This document shows, one piece after another, positions 55,101 through 64,000 of a stretch of 64,000 nucleotides of DNA. The DNA is from Hymenopellis radicata (taxonomy: Eukaryota; Basidiomycota; Agaricomycetes; Agaricales; Physalacriaceae), in assembly GCA_015501595.1 (NCBI GenBank), contig JADNRX010000253.1:16592-80591 (forward strand), in the 5' to 3' direction. A program made the position numbers and the translations under genes. Position 1 is the stretch's first letter, and every line of letters starts with the position of its first letter. Under the pieces are notes generated by a model. The model did no database searches and had not been told where the DNA came from. It saw only the letters and a list, made by a program, of their open reading frames with translations.

Positions 55101-55264
55101 AGGCTTGTTGGTGTAGATGGCAAGCTTGCGCAATTGCCTAATAGTGTGTTCTTTGGTTTATAAGTACCGGCTCTTGAAGTTTTCATACTTTGATCTCAAG
55201 TGAACCGTGGGAACCCACGCGGTCAAATCTCTCGACGTCCGCGATGTTGCGATTTACAGATGTG

Positions 55265-55347
55265 TCCGAACTTCAGGGCATTGTCCTAGCATGTATTTTC
55301 GTTTATTTAGTGCGCCACAGACTGGCAGAAGCCGGGCCGGCAACGGG
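55265..55347 (+). repeat. Dispersed repeat R2, second copy
   Basis: Reads ACTTCAGGGCATTGTCCTAG through GCGCCACAGACTGGCAGAAG and CCGGGCCGGCAACGG. It matches 13,052-13,136 in inverse orientation, with a small insertion (ACTGG-type) after GCCACAG. Confidence 0.85.
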
Positions 55348-55537
55348 CCGGGCATACCTTGAAGGCGACCTCGGAACGTCCCAGAAAATCGCGTGAACAG
55401 ATACCAGTGTACTTGTAGAATGTGTTTTAAACCACTGTTTACAAACACATTCTTATTAATAGGGCCCGTCTGAGCCCGTTCGTCTATAAAGAAATCTACC
55501 TCAAGTGAGCGTGGGAGACGGTTCAACAAGGACCACC

Positions 55538-56047
55538 ATGTCTTCGGAGTCTGCTCCTCGATCGCTCTTCTTCGTGTATGCGCCCGATAAAACGGATGAA
55601 GGCGCGTTGGAGAGACGTTTATCTGTTCGATCCAAGCACTTGGAGGCTGCGAAAGCGGCATTTGCGTCGGGAGTAGTAAGTGAGTCGCATTGGGATCATG
55701 ATCAAACTTCCCGTCCAATGTTGATGTTCGCACACCAGGAGTCGCTGGAGCTATCATCGATAAGGGCCCTCCACCGCCGGATGGCAGCAAGAAGATGATA
55801 GGATCCACGTTCATCTTTGAAGCAAAGTCGATCGACGAGTGCGTGCAAACACCTCCGTTCTCCGTGCAGATCCTCAACAGTGTTGTGTTTTCCAGAGTTC
55901 AGAAGATCATAGAATCGGACATCTACTATACCTCCGGAGTGGTACGCCCAACTCTACTCCTTGAGTGGTCCTTCCTGACGCGAACAATAGTGGGATCCAG
56001 AGAAGCTCGTCATCAATCCGTTTGTGGGAGGGACTCCCATCCCTTGA
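55538..56047 (+). CDS. YCII-domain protein, copy 1 (no leader)
   Basis: Small alpha/beta protein of the YciI/dimeric-barrel family, role unknown in fungi. Four exons: MSSESAPRSLFFVYAPDKTD to FASGVV; RVAGAIIDKGPPPPDGSKKM to EAKSIDE; VQKIIESDIYYTSGV; WDPEKLVINPFVGG ending at TGA 56,045-56,047. Splicing uses donor GTGAGTCG near 55,679, which creates the Arg codon equivalent to that in copy 2. The conserved FVYAPD-K start, G-dependent turn and DIYYTSGVWD block are shared with the neighbouring gene. No targeting peptide, so a cytosolic location is likely. Confidence 0.82.
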
Positions 56048-56246
56048 ACACTGCTCTAGTTGTAAATGTACCATGAAATGCCACTACTTTGAAAAATCCC
56101 TGCTGTCCTCGTCGTGAACGCCCGCATTTCCCAAAGTAGAAAGTGATCGGAGTCGCGCGCCCGATCGCGCGTCTACCATTTTTGGACCAAGCTGTCAACT
56201 TGATTGTTGCCATCGCGTGTCTTTTACATACCCACACACGGTATAC

Positions 56247-56762
56247 ATGTTTCGCTCTCTTCCCGTAGTCCGCTCGTTCGGACGAGCTACCCAAGTCGTC
56301 CGACGCATGAGTTCGACGTCAGGAAGCAGTCCTGCAAAGCATCACTACTTTGTTTACGCCCCGGATAGCAAGGATGGAGACCGCTTCGCGGTACGGGAAA
56401 GGCATTTACGAGAAGTTCAACCTGGAGTTGAAAGTGGAATCGTTCGTAAGTAGACTGTTCGTGCCAATGACCGAGGACGCTGACGCGTCAATGTTAAAGG
56501 TATCGGTGGCATGATGTTGAAGCCTGGGACGGATCACGATGCCTCAAAGATAGAACCACACGGCTCGGTTCTCATTCTAGAGGCGGAAAACTTGGAAAGC
56601 GTACGAGAGATGATGATGAAGGATATTTACTATACATCTGGTGTTGTAAGTACCGACTACATAGACCTTTCTTCGACTAATGGCTCGTAGTGGGACAAGG
56701 ACGCAATAACCATCACACCACTCAAGTTGGCCATATCGGAACCGCTGAGTAAGTTGCAGTGA
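56247..56762 (+). CDS. YCII-domain protein, copy 2 (with putative mitochondrial leader)
   Basis: Three exons: MFRSLPVVRSFGRATQVVRR then FVYAPDSKDGDRFAVRERHL to SGIV; RIGGMMLKPGTDHDASKIEP to MMKDIYYTSGV; WDKDAITITPLKLA ending at TGA 56,762. The first 20 residues are Arg-rich, lack acids and can form an amphipathic helix, as in mitochondrial leaders. Same strand and same exon phases as copy 1, 200 bp downstream, so a tandem duplication followed by leader gain or loss is likely. 118 bp separate it from the mitochondrial enoyl-CoA hydratase start. Confidence 0.82.
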
Positions 56763-56879
56763 AGGGATTGGAAGCAAAAGGGGGTTCGGCGCGAGAAGAG
56801 CGGGGTATGGGGAACTGAGTTACCGGATCCGGTCTCTCTGCTTAAATACGACCAGCCAGTGTACAGTCGCGTTCCACGA

Positions 56880-57994
56880 ATGTCCCATCTGATCTCTCGC
56901 TCCGTTATACGCCTCTCCTTCAGACCCCCCACAGCAGCACCTCGATATCTCGGCAGCGTCCGTCTCATGTCCACCTCCTACGAAAACATCATCGCAGCAC
57001 GCCCTGTCCCCGGCGTTGCACTCATCACGCTCAACCGGCCAAAGGCCTTGAACGCACTCAGCTCACCACTCTTTCTCGAGTTGAACGATGCCATGAAGGA
57101 GGCCGACTCTGATAATTCTGTCGGTGCTATAGTCCTTACCGGTTCCGAGAAAGCGTTCGCAGGTATGTCATTACAGTCCTTTGGTGGACTCGCTGACGCG
57201 TACTAGCTGGTGCTGACATCAAGGAAATGAAAGATAAAGAATGTGCGTATCTCGTCGTCGTTGCTCAATCAATGCTACAGCGTTATGCATAGTTCCGACG
57301 TGTACAAGAACAACTTCCTCGAGAACTGGTCTCTCATGTCTAAGCTTCGCAAACCAGTTATAGCAGCTGTCAGCGGCTTTGCAGTTCGTATATTCATACT
57401 GTTATTTGTCCAACTAATCATGTTCTTCCATGTAGTTGGGCGGTGGATGTGAACTAGCGCTCATGTGCGACATCATCCTTGCCTCCAAGACCGCTAAATT
57501 TGGTCAGCCAGAAATCAATCTTGGCGTCATTCCCGGAGGAGGCGGCAGCCAACGTCTTGCGCGCGCGGTCGGAAAGTCTCGCGCCATGGAAATGGTGTTG
57601 ACAGGAAGGAATGTGTCTGCGGAGGAGGCCGCACAATGGGGAATGATCAGCCGCGTTGTGGAAGGGGATGTTGTACAGGAGGCCCTCGACATGGCCAAAC
57701 TCATTGCAAGCAAGGGCCAGATTTCCGTTCAAGCTGGAAAGGAGGTCGTCAATGCTGGTGAGGATCGATTCTATGGATACACGTCCGTGCGCTGACTCGA
57801 CCATTCAGCATACGAATTGACATTGGCGGAGGGTTTACGATTCGAGAGGAGGACGTTCCATGGCTTATTTGCCACGAAGGATCAGAAGGAAGGTATGTTG
57901 CGTGCATCGTTCATCTCTGCTAGTGCTCAAACATCCATCCATAGGAATGGCGGCATTTGCTGAGAAGCGGAAGGCCCAGTTTACCAATGAGTAA
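56880..57994 (+). CDS. Mitochondrial enoyl-CoA hydratase (ECHS1-like, crotonase family)
   Basis: Hydrates trans-2-enoyl-CoA in beta-oxidation and branched-chain amino-acid breakdown. Start ATG 56,880 ([20 protein letters not shown]) gives a targeting peptide ending near RLMSTS. Exons: [30 protein letters not shown] then [12 protein letters not shown] (oxyanion-hole region), [20 protein letters not shown], then [40 protein letters not shown] and [20 protein letters not shown]. Both catalytic glutamates of the family (in QPEI and AMEM) are present. It ends [12 protein letters not shown] at 57,994. Normal length for the family. Confidence 0.92.
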
Positions 57995-58098
57995 ATTCGA
58001 GAGTGGAGTATGTATAATGTACAAAACAGAGGTAGTCTGAATTCCAATATTAATTTCGTTCAGTGGAGGTCGAAGTCATGGGTTTCCTTGATTAAATG

Positions 58099-58389
58099 TC
58101 AGAATGCAAGGGGGAGATCGTAATAAACGCACTGAGTCCATCGCAGCGCGCCAGCGCCGAGAAGAACTAGTTCATCGTATTAGACTGAGCTTTGTCAAAC
58201 TCGGGGCAGGTTCTCACCGAGACCAACACCCACTAGTGCTCGTTTGCCCATTAATGAACCAGGCGCCGCAGCTCTTGACTGCCATAACGCATATCCGCCC
58301 AGTCCACTCAGCGCGCCTGTGCCAATTAGTCGACACGAGAGGCAATCGTTATACTGATATGTTTGTATAGGACTTGACGTGTCCATCAT
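58099..58389 (-). CDS. Small DMAC1-like (DUF4536) membrane protein
   Basis: Two exons: MMDTSSPIQTYQYNDCLSCR, LIGTGALSGLGGYALWQSRA, APGSLMGKRALVGVGL, then across a 58-nt intron (donor GTGAGAAC, acceptor GAACTAG) LLGAGALRWTQCVYYDLPLA ending at TGA 58,099. The DCLSCRLIGTG...GYALWQSR pattern with two short hydrophobic segments resembles distal membrane-arm assembly component 1 (complex I assembly factor family) and related fungal proteins. About 77 residues. The start could be 58,386, 58,389 or 58,401. Convergent with the enoyl-CoA hydratase. Confidence 0.68.
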
Positions 58390-58613
58390 GGACGAAGGCA
58401 TTGAAGACTGGAGTCAAACAAATTTTTGGTGACGTTGGTCCAGTCGACCGTTTTGGACCTGATGTGGCTGTGCTGGTGATCGACGATCGAAAGGGAACAA
58501 TAACTTTCGTGGCGAGCTACAATGATAAAGCAAGCAACAGAGAACAAGGGCAGATGGTCTTATCAAACGCATGCCCTATACCCTCTTGTCTCTATACCAT
58601 CACCATCCCGTAA

Positions 58614-58831
58614 TGTTTGACTTACCCTCCCATCGTCGTCCCAAGGTGCTCGTCCAGACACTACTCAGACCAAACGATCCAGAGTTGCCACCGAGGACAG
58701 AAGTACTAGACCTCAAAAGCGACGAAGGACTTCACAACACCACCGGATGAAAATACCAAGCACATTGTGGCGTCACACCTTAAAGCGGAGGTGAACGGCA
58801 CAGCTCCCGGACCTTCAGCACCCAAAACATC
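58614..58831 (+). other. Coding-like stretch upstream of the second BTB gene
   Basis: Two consecutive frames read like a disordered nuclear segment: DTTQTKRSRVATEDRSTRPQ and KRRRTS, then after a one-base shift PDENTKHIVASHLKAEVNGT and APGPSAPKTS, ending at a good donor (GTAAGTCT). It may be the true first exon of the BTB gene at 58,928 or a separate small gene. Confidence 0.35.
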
Positions 58832-58927
58832 GTAAGTCTTCACACTGTGCCTCCTTTACACCATATGAACCAGTGTGCAGCACCGACTCTCATCATGCTC
58901 AGACTACAGAGGCCACATCCTCGAACA

Positions 58928-60106
58928 ATGGCCGACGGCCCGAAACCTGTTATACATAACTTTGACGCACCGGACGCCGAATCGCCACCGCCAGGTGATG
59001 CGCGCTCGTCGTGGAAGCCCTACGAGGAGTTTTATTTCGATGATGGGGATATCATCCTCCGTGCCAATAACGAGTTGGACAATACCATATTTCGCGTCCA
59101 TCGGCACAGACTAAGGGTCCTTGGCGGCTTTTTCGCGGACATTTTGCAAGTGACTCAGTCCCAGTTCGAGGACGACGACCTTTACGACGACTGCCAGATC
59201 CTCGAGTTGCCATTCGACTTTATATCTTCATTTGACATCATCCAGCTGTTGAAATACATTTATCATGAAACGTGAGTAGTATCAAGTTCAATCTATGTGT
59301 CTTGGCTGATCTAGGTCAACAGAATTATGGGCCAGACGGTGGAATGCGAATGGCCCCACGGCCGGCAGGAGCAGCGCTTTATGGTTAACGTGGACATGGC
59401 GCTGTCACTCGCGCTCATCGGTCAAATGCTTTCGTTGGGCAGGATTCGCAATGAGGCCGTCATCATGGCTTCGGCACGTATTCCCGTGCAACCACGCCGA
59501 ATACAATGACCCCGAACCGCTCTTTACGGGACCCTCCTCCGCAGAGGAACGGGAGTTCACTCGGAAAACATTTGCCCTTCGCGCGATACATGTATTCAAA
59601 GAGTGCAACCTCCTCCTCTACCTCCCCTTGGCCTACTATTTTGCGGCGCAACTCGACGACGCCACATTGGAGAACCCCGTTCCGTACTGTCACGCTCCGA
59701 GCGTTTCCGTGTCTTTGGACAGCGAGGAAATAAATCTCATTAAAAAAGGTCGCGCCCAGTTGAAGCGCATGAAGCAGGGTTGGCTCAACTCGGACACGCA
59801 CACCTGCGAGAAACCACTTTGCGGTGACATTCTCCGAGAATGCAATCGAAGGTTGAAGCGCTGGGCTACTATGACCGTCCTGACGCTCTATTGTGCCCGC
59901 AGTATACTTTGTTCAAGCATACGCTCTGCAGCACATGTAAATACAATGTACACAGGCGGCGCAACAAACAGATCGTCTCGACTTTCGAGGCATTACCTGA
60001 ATGCTTCGGATTGGATTGGGATGACTTGTCTGATCCTCATGAAGAGGAAGACATGGTGTGGCGGGAAGAAGGGTCATCACTTGCATGGACTTCGGGCAGA
60101 ATCTGA
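58928..60106 (+). CDS. Second BTB/POZ-type protein, frame disrupted
   Basis: Starts MADGPKPVIHNFDAPDAESP, then the BTB-like core: DDGDIILRANNELDNTIFRV, HRHRLRVLGGFFADILQVTQ and FDIIQLLKYIYHET. An intron (GTGAGTAG near 59,272) and later exons carry VNVDMALSLALIGQMLSLGR, REFTRKTFALRAIHVFKECN and a Cys-rich region (THTCEKPLCGDILRE). At about 59,838-59,842 the frame must move by one base to continue as MQSKVEALGYYDRPDALLCP, KHTLCSTCKYNV and FEALPECFGLDWDDL, the conserved end of this Agaricomycete BTB family; the stop is at 60,106. No intron fits the break. Function unknown. A possible upstream exon is listed separately. Confidence 0.72.
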
Positions 60107-60206
60107 TTTGTGTTGAGGGTAGAGCCTGTCAATGCGCCTGTATTGTACATAAGGACTGGATATGGTTTACAGAGGAGGAGTATACTGGTAGAAATTTATT
60201 TTGTAT

Positions 60207-61535
60207 TTATTCCTCTTCCTCCTCATCCCCAGAAACTTCCGCGTTTTCTTGCCCTGCCTTGGCCATGAGTTGGGCGAGATCCTGCTCGTCAGTCTCCGAA
60301 ACGGCTTTAGGCTGCAAAGCCATGAGCAACGTGCGGAAAGTAAAGGGCAGAATGCACGTACTTTCATCTTGACAACTAGCGTTCCACCTTGACTCTCGAT
60401 CGTGTGCTGGATGCTTTCGATGGCGCGTTCCAGTCGTTCCACGGCGGCGTACTATGAAGTATTTAGCGATTCGTCGAGTAAAAGAAGGATGAGACTAACC
60501 TTATCACCCGCACTGGTACTTAAAACGTATAGCGGAGGAGCGACAAGCTTGGCCTTGATGGGGACTTGCTCTGTGCTCTCTTTCTCGCCTTTCCTCAGAG
60601 CCTTCTTGATGGCGTCGATACCCTGAGGCGTATAACACGTCAACTCGATGTCTGCGCGGAGCTTAATAGGCTGGGGGGTAAGTCGGCGAGCGATAGTAGC
60701 CATGAGAACGGTGAGTGTAGCTTGTGAGATGGGTTTAGGAAGCGCATTGGTGAGTGTGGCGGGTTCACTGTAATGTATATGAGCACCGCGTCGCCAGAGC
60801 GGATAGCTAGATCACCTCAGAGCCAGCTTGAAGGCGTCATATGGGTGTCCAAATGTCTTTCCCAGCGGCCATGCAATCGCCTCGTACAGCTTTTCGAGTC
60901 GTTCCTCCTCGCCTGGTCCGCCGATGCCTGCGCCGCCCTCTCTTTTGCCTGTACGCCTGCTTTTCGGTTCTGGGCTTTCGACCTCTGCCTCCACTACCTC
61001 AGCATCGGCATCGGCCTCTGCTTCAATAACTTTGGGTGGTGCAACATTCAATTCGCCCTCGCCATCGACACTGGTGATCCGCGAGGCGACGTGTCGTAGA
61101 ATACCTGCCACGGTTTTTGACTTCATATAGCGCTCTTCACATTTTGTAATATCCTCTGGCGAAACGCGGCGTTTTGAGAGATCAATGTATCCTTTTGGCG
61201 ACGCTTAGAAGGAAAAGCGAGAATGCTAGGTTCAGAGTGACTCACCCTTTTCCTTATCAACCCTTAGTACGACGACAACTTCGTTCCTGCCCACCCGGAT
61301 AAGCTTTTGTACTGATCGTATACGTCTCCGCGACAGCTCAGAAAGCAGAATCATTCCCTCAGTGTTGTCATACTCTAGCTACGCGAAAATCGGGTGCTCG
61401 CTGAGTATCTCCAGTGTCCGCGATGGGCAGTACAAGGCTCACCAGCTTGACATACGCCCCCATCTCGGCAATCTGTCTGACCTGGACCATGACCAGTTCA
61501 TCGACCTCGGGGTACTTTTGCTCGTAGTACCGCAT
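60207..61535 (-). CDS. SUI2: Translation initiation factor eIF2 subunit alpha
   Basis: Regulatory subunit of the eIF2-GTP-Met-tRNAi complex. Exons: [31 protein letters not shown], then [20 protein letters not shown] (S1 domain; the Ser in LLSELS is the Ser51 site of eIF2alpha kinases), [40 protein letters not shown]. An acidic insert of about 55 residues follows RHVA, then [60 protein letters not shown] and a C-terminal acidic tail ending GDEEEE at TAA 60,207. The start is ATG 61,535 unless a tiny upstream exon splices in at the AG near 61,546, which would give the usual few extra residues. Divergent from the deacetylase, 202 bp apart. Confidence 0.9.
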
Positions 61536-61737
61536 GCTGCAGCTGCGTAATAAGGCGTTTCGGGTAGGTATATGTGGGATAGACGAGGTCCGTGATAGGC
61601 GAACAGCAGATAGACAGAGATCGAGGTCAAGTCGGTGACTCGCCAGCCGATTTTTTGTGTGAGCCAAGTTTCGTGACCGTGACCACGTCACATTCACGCT
61701 GGGCTTTCGATCATCAAGTTAATTGACTGCCACCACC
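61536..61737. promoter_or_regulatory. Divergent promoter of eIF2-alpha and the histone deacetylase
   Basis: 202 bp between the two start codons. It may also contain a short 5' exon of the eIF2-alpha gene. Confidence 0.55.
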
Positions 61738-64000
61738 ATGGACCAGGACGATCATCCATCCCAAAATGAAATGGATGCCAGCTCCCCGTCCCCGCTCGCC
61801 TACTATTATCCCCCCACAACTGGCGTCGTATATTCCACCAAAGTAAACGACCACTTCAACCTCTTCGAGGACCACTACGAGTGCCCTGATCGTATCTTGA
61901 GGACCTGGACCCTCATAACTCAGGACGGCGTCGATAAACGCATGAAGATGCTCCCCATAAGGCCCGTTCATAAGAACGAGGCCATGCTCGTACATACCGA
62001 GGAACAGTGGAATACTATACAAGATATGGAAAGTGAGTACTATATATTTTCAATCACCCTAACGCGTCTTTGACGCCTATTAAACAGACCTAAGCGAAGA
62101 GCAATTAACTAACTCAAGAGTTTACTACGAGTCTTTGTCCCTTTACGTCAATAATGCGACTACAAAAGCGGCCCTCCTCAGCTGTGGCGGCGTCATAGAG
62201 GCATGCCTTGCCGTAGCAAACGATGAATCGGAAATCCGTAAAGCATTTGCTATTGTCCGTCCACCTGGACATCACTCGGAACCTAGCCAGCCCATGGGCT
62301 TTTGCTTTTTTAACAACGTTGCTGTCGCGTGCAGAGTTGTCCAGCAAGAAACACGCGTCAAACGCATACTGATTGTTGATTGGTACGGTTTTTATGCAGC
62401 TAATGGATGTACCTTTCTAATATCAGACTTTCAAGGGATGTACATCATGGTAATCTACAGTTGCTCCGCGTTCTCCCAAGGCAGGTTCAAATTCGACTCC
62501 AGGTAACGGCACGCAGAAGGCCTTTGAAGACGATGCGGATATACTCTATATCTCGCTACATCGATATGACGGTGGCCAGTTTTATCCCGGTGGCACATAC
62601 GGGGGGATGCACTCATGTGGCGAAGGCGACGGGCTCGGCTAGTACGCGCCAGATATCCGTTTCGAGACGCGTCTGATCTTATCCTAGCTCTGTCAATATA
62701 CCGTGGCCACAGGCTGGAATGGGTGACGCAGAGTACATACACGCTTTTCAGTCGATCGTTTTGCCGATCGCGATGGAATTTGCGCCTCAGCTCGTCATCA
62801 GTATGTCTCCTTCAGCGTCTTTGCATAATCCTGACCTTCCGCTAGTTTCTGCTGGGTTTGATGCTGCCGAAGGTGACCCACTAGGTGGTTGTAAAGTAAC
62901 TCCTACCGGATATGCCCACATGACACATATGCTGTCGGGCTTAGCAGGCGGTAGACTCGTTGTGGCTCTCGAGGTCTCTGAGTTCCTCGAATACCTTTAC
63001 TTCTCCTCCATTGACACTTCTACCAGGGTGGCTACAATGTAGAATCCGTCGCCCAGTCGGCCCTTGCTGTCGCGAAGATTCTGGTGATGGAATCACCTCC
63101 CGAACTGCCTCCACTGCGAGTCAACGAGATAGGGACGGAAACAGTGTGGCTTGTAGCTAAACAACAGAGTCGCTATTGGAATTCCATCAGCCCACAAGCT
63201 TGCACGCCGCGAGCAGGTAAGTGGCACATGGGAGTCCTATCACAACTTTGTTATCACATCTCCTAGAATTCCGCGAGGACGACACGGTATCAATACCAGG
63301 TAAGTGCCCGTAACTCTTCCTTATAGCCAGGACCTCATTACCGAGTAGAAATTTTGAAGATATATAGACAGAATTATCTCTCGGATCGCGGGATGATGCA
63401 AGTCCCCTTGCTCGACGGAGACATGCAAGATCGGTTCGGCGCACAAGTTATATGCACGTAGGTGAAATGCCGGCCTATCCTCTGCCTTTGGTATCAACTT
63501 CTCTTCAGAGCGAACATCCTAGAGAAGGATACTTTAGTGTTCTTCATGCACGAATTGTATGTTACTTCTTGAGCACGTCGTCGATCTCCCTGAACATCCT
63601 GTAGTGGTAATATACAGGCCGAGCTGGAGTCTGCGGCGAACTGTTCTCTGGACGTCGAGAGGACCTATCTGGTGTGCTGACTCGGTCATTCTTAATAGTC
63701 ACGCGCGCTTAACTCAACTTGAACAGATAGACTTCTCGAGGGACATAATGTCCTGGGTGACCAGCCAAGGTTATGGTTTACTCGATGTTAATTTATACCC
63801 AAGACCTTTGAGTCTAGACGATGTTGTGATGAAGGTGAGAGACTTTCGCTCCATTACGACTTTGCCTGACTCGTTTCAGCCAGCTAAACTTAATAGTCTA
63901 CTCACCAAGGAGATAGTTGTGTACTTATGGGACAATTTCGTACAGTAAGCCCTTCATGCGAGTTCCTTATCTTGCAATAACCTCCTCTTAGACTCGCTGC
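61738..64000 (+). CDS. HDA1: Class II histone deacetylase (HDA1 type) with Arb2-like tail, 3' truncated by window end
   Basis: Zinc-dependent lysine deacetylase of chromatin silencing complexes. Start ATG 61,738 ([16 protein letters not shown]). Exons: [91 protein letters not shown], then the metal motif WDVHHGNGTQ assembled over a 14-nt micro-exon, [51 protein letters not shown] and [20 protein letters not shown]. Zinc ligands (Asp and His of DVHH, Asp of FDAAEGD) and the PPGHH catalytic histidines are intact. Downstream exons ([20 protein letters not shown]) resemble the Arb2 domain found after the catalytic domain in Hda1. The reading reaches a donor-like GTACAGTAAG near 63,947 and continues outside the window. 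Confidence 0.88.

Larger units (their letters stand above)
54080..55537. other. Intergenic region with repeat debris, about 1.46 kb
   Basis: Contains the ABC-exporter promoter at its left and the YCII-1 promoter at its right. The middle holds repeats shared with 12-13 kb (see separate entries). Short frames around 55,186-54,936 and 55,190-55,396 include those repeats but lack convincing gene structure. Confidence 0.5.

Noticed and set aside
49406..55537. Possible mating-type (pheromone/receptor) locus, because a STE6-like exporter is present
   Set aside because: No STE3-like receptor and no short pheromone precursor with a CaaX end was found nearby; the only CaaX protein is the Rho GTPase at 35 kb.
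1..64000. CRISPR arrays, bacterial promoters, ribosome binding sites or horizontally acquired bacterial gene blocks
   Set aside because: All supported genes contain spliceosomal introns and fungal families; no spaced repeat array was seen.

Overview
The window is nuclear DNA of a filamentous basidiomycete, most likely a mushroom-forming Agaricomycete. Almost every gene is broken by short (about 45-60 nt) spliceosomal introns. The proteome is fungal: DASH kinetochore subunit, STE6-type pheromone exporter, HOS/HDA1 deacetylase, OSTalpha/TMEM184 transporter and GtaA glutaminase. Mobile-element relics of basidiomycete type lie between gene-rich blocks. No tRNA, rRNA, CRISPR or bacterial-type operon was seen. 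Gene models come from hand splicing of six-frame readings, so exon edges are approximate unless an exact junction is given.

Layout. 0-5 kb: short-chain dehydrogenase and TMEM184/OSTalpha-family membrane protein, both minus strand. 5-9.3 kb: gene-poor, with a reverse-transcriptase relic and a truncated LEU5-type mitochondrial carrier fragment between two long direct repeats. 9.3-17 kb: BRCT-domain protein, small cysteine-rich secreted protein, and membrane-anchored GtaA-like glutaminase. 17.2-18.2 kb: short inverted-repeat element. 18.2-22.9 kb: BTB protein, CNNM/MAM3-like protein and Mediator MED21. 22.9-25 kb: transposon-like relic. 25-31.1 kb: acyl-CoA synthetase and ankyrin-repeat protein. 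32.5-49.1 kb is dense with housekeeping genes: QRI7, ISA2, a Rho GTPase, HOP2, DAD2, SCY1-like pseudokinase, MED14 and an RRM-YTH m6A reader. 49.4-54.1 kb: STE6-like ABC exporter. 54.1-55.5 kb: intergenic DNA with repeats shared with the 12-13 kb region. 55.5-64 kb: two YCII-domain proteins, enoyl-CoA hydratase, a DMAC1-like small membrane protein, a second BTB protein, eIF2-alpha, and a class II histone deacetylase cut by the window end.

There is no single operon-like system. Functional themes recur: Mediator (MED14, MED21), mitochondrial tRNA modification and Fe-S biogenesis side by side (QRI7, ISA2), and meiosis and kinetochore genes sharing a very short divergent promoter (HOP2, DAD2). 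The most unusual features are: (i) a small secreted protein made of two duplicated cysteine modules; (ii) non-canonical GC-AG introns in MED21 (two) and the Rho gene, plus a 14-nt micro-exon carrying the zinc-binding motif of the deacetylase; (iii) repeat families shared in rearranged order between 12-13 kb and 55 kb; (iv) a carrier-gene fragment framed by direct repeats; (v) apparent reading-frame breaks in several conserved genes, all in the direction of one missing base, which suggests residual sequencing indels or real decay.
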